Assembly (NCBI RefSeq): GCF_009469595.2
Contig: NZ_SSXV01000009.1
Coordinates: 62,001-126,000, forward strand
Direction of reading: 5' to 3'
Length of the DNA stretch: 64,000 nt
From: Thauera sp. 2A1
GTDB taxonomy: Bacteria > Pseudomonadota > Gammaproteobacteria > Burkholderiales > Rhodocyclaceae
The position numbers and the translations under genes were made by a program. Below the pieces are notes generated by a model that did not search any database, was not told the DNA's origin, and was given only the letters and a program-made list of their open reading frames with translations. Shown in pieces: positions 56,867 through 64,000 of this stretch. Numbering within the stretch: position 1 is the stretch's first letter; every line of letters begins with the position of its first letter.

Positions 56867-57915
56867 TGCAAGCAATGCTGCAACCGGTGGCCGACCTCTT
56901 CGGCCCGTCCTGGCCAGCCGTATGGACGCTGATCAAGATCGTTGCGATCGTCGCCCCGCTGATGGGGGCGGTGGCTTATCTCACGCTCGCTGAGCGCAAG
57001 GTGATCGGTTACATGCAGGTTCGGATCGGCCCCAATCGCGTGGGTCCGATGGGTCTGCTTCAGCCAATCGCCGACGGCGTGAAACTGCTGCTGAAGGAAA
57101 TCATCGTTCCGAGCGGATCGAACAAGGGTTTGTTCATCCTTGGCCCGATTCTCGCTATCGCCCCTGCGTTGGCGGCTTGGTCGGTGGTCCCGTTCAGCGA
57201 AGGCCTGGTGCTCGCAAACGTGAATGCCGGTCTGTTGTTGCTACTGGCGATCACCTCGATGGAGGTGTACGGCGTGATCATCGCCGGCTGGGCATCGAAC
57301 TCGAAGTATCCGTTCCTTGGGTCCATGCGGGCGGCTGCGCAGATGGTGTCGTACGAAGTGTCGATGGGTTTCGCCCTGATTTGCGTGCTGCTGATTTCGG
57401 CCAGTCTCAACCTGACTGACATCGTGCATTCGCAAGGGCAGGGACGTTTCCATGAGATGGGGCTGTCGTTCTTGTCGTGGAACTGGTTGCCGTTGTTGCC
57501 GATGTTTGTCGTCTATCTGATCTCTGGCATCGCAGAGACGAACCGTGCCCCGTTCGACGTGGTGGAAGGCGAAGCCGAGGTGGTTGCGGGCCACATGGTC
57601 GAATATTCGGGCATGACCTTCGCGCTGTTCTTCCTCGCCGAATACGCGAACATGATCCTGGTCTCCATCCTTACCTCCGTGCTGTTCCTGGGAGGGTGGT
57701 TGTCTCCGTTCGGTTTCTTGCCTGATGGCTTTCACTGGTTGGCGCTCAAGACGGCGCTGATATTGTTCGTGTTCCTCTGGGCGCGCGCCACCTTCCCCCG
57801 CTTCCGCTACGACCAGATCATGCGCCTCGGCTGGAAGGTGTTCATTCCCGTCACCCTGATCTGGGTGTTCGTGGTTGCGGTGTGGATGATGTCGCCGCTT
57901 TCGATCTGGAAGTGA
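56866..57915 (+). CDS. nuoH: NADH-quinone oxidoreductase subunit H
   Basis: A 349-aa membrane subunit with eight helices that links the peripheral arm to the membrane arm and forms part of the quinone channel. It has [41 protein letters not shown] and [20 protein letters not shown]. Confidence 0.97.
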   Translation: MQAMLQPVADLFGPSWPAVWTLIKIVAIVAPLMGAVAYLTLAERKVIGYMQVRIGPNRVGPMGLLQPIADGVKLLLKEIIVPSGSNKGLFILGPILAIAPALAAWSVVPFSEGLVLANVNAGLLLLLAITSMEVYGVIIAGWASNSKYPFLGSMRAAAQMVSYEVSMGFALICVLLISASLNLTDIVHSQGQGRFHEMGLSFLSWNWLPLLPMFVVYLISGIAETNRAPFDVVEGEAEVVAGHMVEYSGMTFALFFLAEYANMILVSILTSVLFLGGWLSPFGFLPDGFHWLALKTALILFVFLWARATFPRFRYDQIMRLGWKVFIPVTLIWVFVVAVWMMSPLSIWK

Positions 57916-57925
57916 GGATTTGAGC

Positions 57926-58411
57926 ATGGGTGGCAAGGATTTGATCGGTAGCCTGTTCCTCAAGGAACTCGTGAAGGGGATGGCGCTGACGGGTAGGCAT
58001 TTCTTCCAGCGCAAGATCACCGTCCAGTTTCCCGAGGAAAAGACGCCGCAGAGCAACCGGTTCCGTGGCCTGCACGCGCTTCGGCGATATCCCAACGGGG
58101 AAGAACGCTGCATCGCCTGCAAGCTTTGTGAAGCGATCTGTCCCGCCATGGCGATCACGATCGAATCGGAGCAGCGAGACGACGGTTCGCGGCGTACCAG
58201 CCGCTATGACATCGATTTGACGAAATGCATCTTCTGCGGTTTCTGTGAAGAAGCCTGCCCGGTCGATGCAATCGTGGAGACTCGAGTGTTTGAATACCAC
58301 GGCGAAGAACGTGGCGATCTGTACTACACGAAGCAGATGCTGCTTGCTGTCGGTGACCGCTATGAAGCGCAGATTGCAGCAGACCGCGAGCAGGACGCGA
58401 AGTACCGTTAA
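57926..58411 (+). CDS. nuoI: NADH-quinone oxidoreductase subunit I
   Basis: A 161-aa TYKY subunit with two [4Fe-4S] clusters: [12 protein letters not shown] and [12 protein letters not shown]. The ATG at 57926 has AGGA 8 nt upstream; a TTG two codons earlier is a less likely start. Confidence 0.96.
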   Translation: MGGKDLIGSLFLKELVKGMALTGRHFFQRKITVQFPEEKTPQSNRFRGLHALRRYPNGEERCIACKLCEAICPAMAITIESEQRDDGSRRTSRYDIDLTKCIFCGFCEEACPVDAIVETRVFEYHGEERGDLYYTKQMLLAVGDRYEAQIAADREQDAKYR

Positions 58412-58444
58412 ACGGAGAGCGCTTCGGCGCTGCGAGTCACCAAT

Positions 58445-59047
58445 ATGGAATTCAAGACCTTCGTCTTCTACTTTCTTGCCGTAATCATGGTGGTTGCGGC
58501 ATTGAGGGTCATCACTGTGCGCAACCCGGTGCATGCCGCGTTGTTCCTCGTGCTGACGTTCTTCAACGCGGGCGGCATCTGGCTGCTTCTGCAGGCGGAA
58601 TTCCTGGCCATCACGTTGGTGATGGTCTACGTTGGCGCGGTGATGGTGCTCTTCCTCTTCGTCGTGATGATGCTCGACATCAATCTCGATCGGATACGCG
58701 AGGGTTTCTGGAGCTACCTGCCGGTGGGCGCGCTGGTCGGCGTGTTGATGCTGATCGAGATGGTGATGGTGCTTGGCGGACGCTATTTCGGACTGGATGC
58801 CATGCCGGCGCCGCCTGCAGCGCAGGCAGGTTTCAGCAACACGCGTGAACTCGGGCGCGTCCTCTATACGGACTACGTCTATCCCTTTGAACTGGCTTCG
58901 CTGGTTCTGCTCGTGGCGATGGTGGCGGCCGTTGCCTTGACATTGCGGAAGCGCAGGGGTGTGAAGTACATCGACCCGGCCGAGCAGGTCGCCGTCAGGC
59001 GGGAGGGTCGCGTCGAGTTGGTCAAGATGGCGGCCGAGAAAGAATAA
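58445..59047 (+). CDS. nuoJ: NADH-quinone oxidoreductase subunit J
   Basis: A 200-aa membrane subunit with five helices; the conserved TM3 region reads FLAITLVMVYVGAVMVLFLFVVMML, including the pi-bulge helix important in coupling. The C-terminal 35 residues are charged and cytoplasmic. Confidence 0.95.
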   Translation: MEFKTFVFYFLAVIMVVAALRVITVRNPVHAALFLVLTFFNAGGIWLLLQAEFLAITLVMVYVGAVMVLFLFVVMMLDINLDRIREGFWSYLPVGALVGVLMLIEMVMVLGGRYFGLDAMPAPPAAQAGFSNTRELGRVLYTDYVYPFELASLVLLVAMVAAVALTLRKRRGVKYIDPAEQVAVRREGRVELVKMAAEKE

Positions 59048-59105
59048 AACGATCCGCGAACAAGAACCGCGTCGGGGACTTGCCGGCGCGACCAGGGAGT
59101 CATAG

Positions 59106-59411
59106 ATGCTTGCGCTTTCCCATTACCTCATTCTGGGCGCGATCCTGTTCGCGATAAGCGTGGTCGGGATCTTCCTTAACCGGAAGAACCTGATCGTGCT
59201 GTTGATGGCCATCGAGCTGATGCTGCTCGCGGTCAATCTGAACTTCATTGCGTTCTCGCACTATCTCGGCGACATCGCCGGACAGGTGTTTGTTTTCTTC
59301 ATTCTCACGGTGGCGGCGGCCGAGTCGGCGATCGGCCTGGCGATCTTGATCGTTATGTTCCGCAACATGCGGACCATCCATGTGGATGACCTGGACAGCC
59401 TCAAGGGTTAA
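59106..59411 (+). CDS. nuoK: NADH-quinone oxidoreductase subunit K
   Basis: A 101-aa membrane subunit with three helices and conserved acidic residues in [16 protein letters not shown] and [11 protein letters not shown], which take part in proton translocation. It starts 58 bp after nuoJ. Confidence 0.96.
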   Translation: MLALSHYLILGAILFAISVVGIFLNRKNLIVLLMAIELMLLAVNLNFIAFSHYLGDIAGQVFVFFILTVAAAESAIGLAILIVMFRNMRTIHVDDLDSLKG

Positions 59412-59423
59412 GGAAGCGTCGCG

Positions 59424-61439
59424 ATGACGGACATGCAGAAGCTCTATCTCCTCGTGCCCCTGGCGCCACTGGCGGGTGCGATCCTCGCTGGTCTCTTCGG
59501 CAAGGCGATTGGTCGCGCAGGGGCGCACGTCGCGACCATCCTTGGCGTGGCCGTGGCGTTCGTCGCGTCGGTCTTCGTTTTCAGGGACGTGCAAGCCGGC
59601 AACACCTTCAACGGGACCATTTACACCTGGATGATGGCCGGAGGGATCAAGTTCGAGGTCGGTTTCCTGATCGACTCGCTGACAGTGATGATGATGCTCG
59701 TCGTGACATTCGTGTCCCTGATGGTGCACATCTACACGATTGGTTATATGTCGGAAGATCCAGGCTATCAGCGCTTCTTCAGCTACATCTCGCTGTTCAC
59801 CTTCTCGATGCTGATGCTGGTGATGTCGAACAACTTCCTGCAGTTGTTCTTCGGCTGGGAAGCGGTGGGTCTGGTGTCCTATCTCCTGATCGGCTTCTGG
59901 TACGAGCGGCCTACAGCGATTTACGCGAACCTCAAGGCGTTCCTGGTCAATCGTGTGGGCGACTTTGGGTTCCTGCTCGGTATCGGCCTTGTTGCTGCGT
60001 ATGCGGGTTCGCTGAATTACGCCGAAGTCTTTGCCAAGGCAGGTGAACTCGCCTCGCAGGAGATGGCGGTGACCGGGTGGCCCCTCATCACCGCGATCTG
60101 CATCTGCCTCTTCATCGGCGCGATGGGCAAGTCTGCGCAGGTTCCGTTGCATGTCTGGCTGCCGGATTCGATGGAGGGTCCGACCCCGATCTCCGCACTG
60201 ATTCATGCCGCAACGATGGTGACGGCCGGCATCTTCATGGTGGCGCGTATGTCCCCGCTGTTCGAGCTGTCCGATACCGCGCTGTCGTTCGTGCTGGTGA
60301 TCGGTGCGACAACCGCGCTCTTCATGGGTTTCCTGGGCATCGTGCAGAACGACGTCAAGCGTGTCGTAGCGTATTCGACACTGTCTCAGCTCGGCTACAT
60401 GACCGTCGCGCTCGGCGTCTCGGCTTACTCGGCGGCGGTGTTCCACTTGATGACCCACGCGTTCTTCAAGGCGCTGCTTTTCCTCGGTGCAGGTTCGGTG
60501 ATCATCGGCATGCACCATGATCAGGACATGCGCAACATGGGCGGCCTGCGCAAATACATGCCGATCACGTGGATTACGTCACTGCTCGGCTCGCTCGCGC
60601 TTATCGGCTTTCCGTTCTTCTCGGGTTTCTACTCGAAGGATTCGATCATCGAAGCCGTGCATGGGTCACATATTCCCGGCTCCGGTTATGCGCTCTTCTG
60701 CGTAATGCTAGGGGTCTTCATCACTGCGTTCTATTCCTTCCGCATGTATTTCCTCGTCTTCCACGGGGAGGAGCGCTTCGGCAAGGCGCATCACGATCAT
60801 CATGGCGATCACGATGACGAGGAGCCGAGTGAGGACCATCATCACGGCCTCGCGCCGGGCCAGAAGCCGCACGAGTCCCCGCTGGTCGTGACGTTGCCAC
60901 TCATTCTTCTCGCGATTCCGTCAGTGGTGATCGGTTTCATGACGATAGAGCCGATGCTGTTCGGCGAGTGGTTCAAGGGAGTGATCTTCGTCGGTGAGAA
61001 CCATGCTGGCCTCAAGGAACTCGCGGAACATTTCCATGGGCCCGTGGCGATGGCTCTGCACGGGCTGCAGACGGCACCGTTCTGGTTGGCGATTTCGGGG
61101 GTGGCGCTGGCGTGGTTCTTCTACATGGTGAAGCCGGGTATTCCGGCTGCCATCCAACGCACTTTCAAGCCGTTGTATGTTCTGCTCGACAACAAGTATT
61201 ACTTCGATCGCTTCAACGAGATCTTCTTCGCTGGTGGCTCGCGCTTGCTGGGACGTGGATTGTGGAAAATCGGTGATCAGGGGGTCATCGATGGCGTCGC
61301 AGTGAATGGCACGGCCAAGCTTGTCGGCTGGGTGGCGCAGATCTCGCGCCTGGTTCAGACGGGACATCTCTACCAGTATGCGTTCGTGATGATCATTGGC
61401 GTGTTCGTGCTGCTCACCTTCTGGTTCAATCGGGGTTGA
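59424..61439 (+). CDS. nuoL: NADH-quinone oxidoreductase subunit L
   Basis: A 671-aa antiporter-like proton-pumping subunit with the lateral helix at its C-terminus. It has LFFGWEAVGLVSYLLIGFWY, GKSAQVPLHVWLPDSMEGPTPISALIHAATMV and KRVVAYSTLSQLGY. A His/Asp/Glu-rich loop occurs at about residues 456-475 (HHDHHGDHDDEEPSEDHHH), which could bind metal ions. nuoM follows after 81 bp, the largest gap in the operon. Confidence 0.96.
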   Translation: MTDMQKLYLLVPLAPLAGAILAGLFGKAIGRAGAHVATILGVAVAFVASVFVFRDVQAGNTFNGTIYTWMMAGGIKFEVGFLIDSLTVMMMLVVTFVSLMVHIYTIGYMSEDPGYQRFFSYISLFTFSMLMLVMSNNFLQLFFGWEAVGLVSYLLIGFWYERPTAIYANLKAFLVNRVGDFGFLLGIGLVAAYAGSLNYAEVFAKAGELASQEMAVTGWPLITAICICLFIGAMGKSAQVPLHVWLPDSMEGPTPISALIHAATMVTAGIFMVARMSPLFELSDTALSFVLVIGATTALFMGFLGIVQNDVKRVVAYSTLSQLGYMTVALGVSAYSAAVFHLMTHAFFKALLFLGAGSVIIGMHHDQDMRNMGGLRKYMPITWITSLLGSLALIGFPFFSGFYSKDSIIEAVHGSHIPGSGYALFCVMLGVFITAFYSFRMYFLVFHGEERFGKAHHDHHGDHDDEEPSEDHHHGLAPGQKPHESPLVVTLPLILLAIPSVVIGFMTIEPMLFGEWFKGVIFVGENHAGLKELAEHFHGPVAMALHGLQTAPFWLAISGVALAWFFYMVKPGIPAAIQRTFKPLYVLLDNKYYFDRFNEIFFAGGSRLLGRGLWKIGDQGVIDGVAVNGTAKLVGWVAQISRLVQTGHLYQYAFVMIIGVFVLLTFWFNRG

Positions 61440-61486
61440 GCGGGCTGTTATTCGCGCACGAGTCGAATCAGATAACAAGATGGAAC

Positions 61487-61502
61487 GCGCTCAAGTGAGC
61501 GC
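61487..61502 (+). other. Intercistronic hairpin between nuoL and nuoM
   Basis: GCGCTC-AAGT-GAGCGC forms a 6-bp stem 18 nt ahead of the nuoM ATG. It lacks a T run, so mRNA stability or translation spacing is more likely than termination. Confidence 0.45.
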
Positions 61503-61520
61503 ATACAACGGATAGCAACG

Positions 61521-63002
61521 ATGACGGACATTCCTTTCCTCAGTCTCGCGATCTGGGTGCCGATCCTTGGGGGTGTGCTGGTGCTTGCCACCGGCTCCGA
61601 TCGGAACGCCCCGCTGGCTCGGATTCTTGCCTTTGCGGTGGCGGTCGCGGGATTTGTCGTGACGATTCCGCTGTACACGGGCTTCGACACGAGTTCGAGT
61701 GCCATGCAGTTCGTGGAACTGCAGTCGTGGATTCCGCGTTTCAACATCAATTACCACCTCGGCGTCGACGGCATTTCTGTGCTTTTCCTGCTCCTGAACG
61801 CGTTCATCACGATCATGGTGGTGATGGCGGGGTGGCAGGTGATCCAGGAGAGGGTGGCGCAGTACATGGCGGCCTTCCTGATCATGTCCGGCCTGATGAA
61901 CGGGATCTTCTCTGCACTCGACGGAGTGCTGTTCTACGTCTTCTTCGAAGCCTCGCTCATTCCGCTCTACCTCGTCATCGGCATCTGGGGCGGTCAGAAC
62001 CGGGTGTACGCAGCGATCAAGTTCTTCCTCTATACGCTGCTCGGTTCGTTGCTGATGCTGATCGCGCTGCTGTACCTGTTCATGCAATCGGGCGGTAGTT
62101 TCAGTATCCTCGACTGGCATCAACTGCCGTTGCCGATGGAGCCACAGGTCCTGATATTCCTGGCGTTCCTGATTGCCTTCGGTGTCAAGGTGCCGATGTG
62201 GCCGGTTCATACTTGGCTGCCAGATGCACACGTCGAAGCCCCGACTGGCGGTTCAGTGGTGCTGGCAGCGATCGCGCTGAAGCTTGGTGCTTATGGTTTC
62301 CTGCGGTTCTCGATTCCCATCGTTCCCGATGCGGCGCACCAGCTTGCCCCGGTGGTCATCACTTTGTCGCTGATCGCGGTCATCTACATCGGCTTCGTGG
62401 CACTGGTCCAGACCGACATGAAGAAGCTGGTGGCATACTCGTCGATCTCGCACATGGGTTTTGTCACGCTGGGCTTCTTCATGTTCAACCAGCTTGGCAT
62501 CGAGGGCGCTATCGTGCAGATGATTTCGCACGGTTTTGTTTCCGGAGCGATGTTCCTTTGCATCGGCGTTCTTTATGACCGCGTGCACTCGCGCCAGATT
62601 GCCGATTACGGCGGGGTGGTGCATACGATGCCGAAGTTTGCCGCCTTCTTCATGCTGTTCGCGATGGCCAACTCGGGCTTGCCGGCGACTTCGGGCTTCG
62701 TGGGTGAATTCATGGTGGTCCTGGGCGCGGTGAAGTTCAATTTCTGGGTTGCTTTCGCGGCTGCGGTGACGCTGATCCTCGGTGCGGCATATACCTTGTG
62801 GATGTACAAGCGCGTCGTATTCGGCAAGGTGGCGAACAGCCACGTTGCCGAACTGGAGGACATCAACGCGCGTGAATTCGCATTCCTTGCCATCCTCGCG
62901 CTGTGCGTACTGGCGATGGGTCTCTACCCCTTCCCCTTCACTGAAGTCATGCATGCATCGGTGGATGAGTTGCTGCGGCATGTAGCAGTGAGCAAGCTCT
63001 GA
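61521..63002 (+). CDS. nuoM: NADH-quinone oxidoreductase subunit M
   Basis: A 493-aa antiporter-like proton-pumping subunit. It has NYHLGVDGISVLFLLLNAF, YVFFEASLIPLYLVIGIWGG (conserved Glu), KVPMWPVHTWLPDAHVEAPT and KKLVAYSSISHMGF. Fourteen membrane helices are expected. Confidence 0.96.
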   Translation: MTDIPFLSLAIWVPILGGVLVLATGSDRNAPLARILAFAVAVAGFVVTIPLYTGFDTSSSAMQFVELQSWIPRFNINYHLGVDGISVLFLLLNAFITIMVVMAGWQVIQERVAQYMAAFLIMSGLMNGIFSALDGVLFYVFFEASLIPLYLVIGIWGGQNRVYAAIKFFLYTLLGSLLMLIALLYLFMQSGGSFSILDWHQLPLPMEPQVLIFLAFLIAFGVKVPMWPVHTWLPDAHVEAPTGGSVVLAAIALKLGAYGFLRFSIPIVPDAAHQLAPVVITLSLIAVIYIGFVALVQTDMKKLVAYSSISHMGFVTLGFFMFNQLGIEGAIVQMISHGFVSGAMFLCIGVLYDRVHSRQIADYGGVVHTMPKFAAFFMLFAMANSGLPATSGFVGEFMVVLGAVKFNFWVAFAAAVTLILGAAYTLWMYKRVVFGKVANSHVAELEDINAREFAFLAILALCVLAMGLYPFPFTEVMHASVDELLRHVAVSKL

Positions 63003-63055
63003 GTGCCACGGCACCACGTGAGCTAAGCCGAGATAATTAACGGACTGGTCAGAAG

Positions 63056-64000
63056 ATGAACTTTGTCGTCCCCGACTTCTACCCCGCAGCGGCCGAGATC
63101 TTCGTCGCCGTGATGGCGCTCGTGATCATGCTGGCGAGTACGTTCGCCCGTGGTGTGCGCTGGCTTGGGTATGCGCTTACCCAACTCACGTTGATCGCAG
63201 CGGCATTCGTCACGATCTTCACGATGCAGGGGGAGGTGAGCTACACGTTCAGCAACCTGTTCGTGAGCGATCTCATGGGCCAGTTCCTGAAACTCGTCAT
63301 CTATTTCTCGATGGCCGTTGCGCTCTTGTATGGCCGGGGGTATCTGGCCGACCGGAACATCGACAAGCCCGAGTACTACCTTCTCGCATTGCTGATGACG
63401 CTTGGCATGATGGTGATGGTGACCGCCAACCACATGCTCCCGATGTATATCGGCCTGGAGATGATGTCGCTCGCGCTCTATACGATGGTGGCTTTCGACC
63501 GGGACTCCGGACGCTCGACGGAAGCGGCGATGAAGTATTTCGTGCTCGGTGCTCTCGCTTCCGGCCTGCTGCTGTACGGCATGTCAATGGTTTATGGTGC
63601 TACCGGCTCGCTCGAATTTACTGGTATCGCGCAGGCGGTCTACAACCAAGCCGCCAACCAGACGGTGTTGCTGTTTGGGCTCGTCTTCCTGGTGGCGGGG
63701 ATCGCCTTCAAGCTCGGCGTCGTTCCGTTCCACATGTGGGTGCCGGATGTGTATCAGGGGGCACCTACGGCGGTGACGCTGGTGATTGCCACGGCACCCA
63801 AGCTTGCTGCGTTCGCGATGGCGATTCGGCTGCTGGTCTGGGGCCTCTTCGACCTCGCGGCGCAGTGGCAAACCATGCTGATGTTGATTGCGGTCGCATC
63901 CATCGTGTTGGGCAACCTTGCTGCGATCGCACAGCAGAACATCAAGCGCATGCTTGCCTACTCGGGCATCTCGCACATGGGTTTCGTCGTGCTAGGCCTG
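63056..64000 (+). CDS. nuoN: NADH-quinone oxidoreductase subunit N (3' end cut by window)
   Basis: The first 315 codons of the third antiporter-like subunit are present. It starts [16 protein letters not shown] and contains [58 protein letters not shown] and [14 protein letters not shown] at the window edge. GAAG lies just upstream of the ATG at 63056. The family length is about 480-490 residues, so roughly a third is missing. Confidence 0.95.
   Translation, partial: MNFVVPDFYPAAAEIFVAVMALVIMLASTFARGVRWLGYALTQLTLIAAAFVTIFTMQGEVSYTFSNLFVSDLMGQFLKLVIYFSMAVALLYGRGYLADRNIDKPEYYLLALLMTLGMMVMVTANHMLPMYIGLEMMSLALYTMVAFDRDSGRSTEAAMKYFVLGALASGLLLYGMSMVYGATGSLEFTGIAQAVYNQAANQTVLLFGLVFLVAGIAFKLGVVPFHMWVPDVYQGAPTAVTLVIATAPKLAAFAMAIRLLVWGLFDLAAQWQTMLMLIAVASIVLGNLAAIAQQNIKRMLAYSGISHMGFVVLGL

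Noticed and set aside
59100..60518. 472-codon minus-strand frame over nuoK-nuoL
   Set aside because: His/Arg/Asp-rich translation typical of the complement of a membrane protein gene.

Overview
The window looks like a chromosomal segment of a high-GC betaproteobacterium, most likely of the Rhodocyclales (Thauera, Azoarcus or Zoogloea type). That placement is an inference from gene content and order: hrcA apart from dnaK, recN-fur-bamE-dapB-carAB-greA, yhbY/rlmE-ftsH-folP-glmM, pstSCAB, tpiA-secG-tRNA-Leu and a full nuo operon, together with the GC-rich codon use. No sequence search was possible. Most genes are housekeeping; the accessory interest lies at 10-18 kb.

Layout. 1-5.3 kb, minus strand: the 5' part of prkA behind a sigma-54-type promoter; recJ overlapping a COG4255-like gene; bioC overlapping bioH. 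5.5-10 kb: ygiQ (radical SAM), a GGEEF diguanylate cyclase converging on ygiQ with a 119-bp overlap, and proQ/finO. 10.0-10.26 kb: a 53-codon hydrophobic protein on the minus strand, too short for most gene finders, whose promoter carries a textbook LexA operator. 10.3-12.4 kb: tRNA-Thr, an SDR oxidoreductase, then about 1 kb of debris with a group II intron reverse transcriptase relic and a cell-surface repeat-protein relic on opposite strands, each broken by a TAG. 12.4-18 kb: an uncharacterised chaperone operon (DUF2760 protein, short Hsp70-like, long Hsp70-like with DUF3731-type tail, 87-aa protein). 18.2-28.7 kb: initiator tRNA-Met, a GT4 glycosyltransferase, an MltB-like lytic transglycosylase, two methyltransferases (one is UbiG), an OmpA-family protein, MtaD, a Ser/Thr kinase fused to a cyclic-nucleotide-binding-like domain, hemH and hrcA. 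28.8-43 kb: nadK, recN, fur, bamE, dapB, carA (with an attenuator-like leader), carB, greA, a DUF4149 membrane protein, yhbY, rlmE, ftsH and folP. 43-48.4 kb: glmM and the phosphate transporter pstSCAB. 48.5-64 kb: tpiA, secG, tRNA-Leu(GAG) and the complex I operon nuoA-N, with nuoN cut by the window end.

How the parts work together. carAB feeds pyrimidine and arginine synthesis; glmM and dapB feed cell-wall precursors; pstSCAB imports phosphate; nuoA-N builds the 14-subunit NADH:quinone oxidoreductase. FtsH, HrcA, GreA and the Hsp70 cluster deal with proteostasis or transcription stress.

The best candidate for something undescribed is the LexA-controlled small membrane protein at 10036-10197. 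Next come the twin Hsp70/DUF2760 operon and the kinase with a cyclic-nucleotide-binding-like tail. Coordinates of short sites were counted by hand. Functions are from family recognition, not from database searches.
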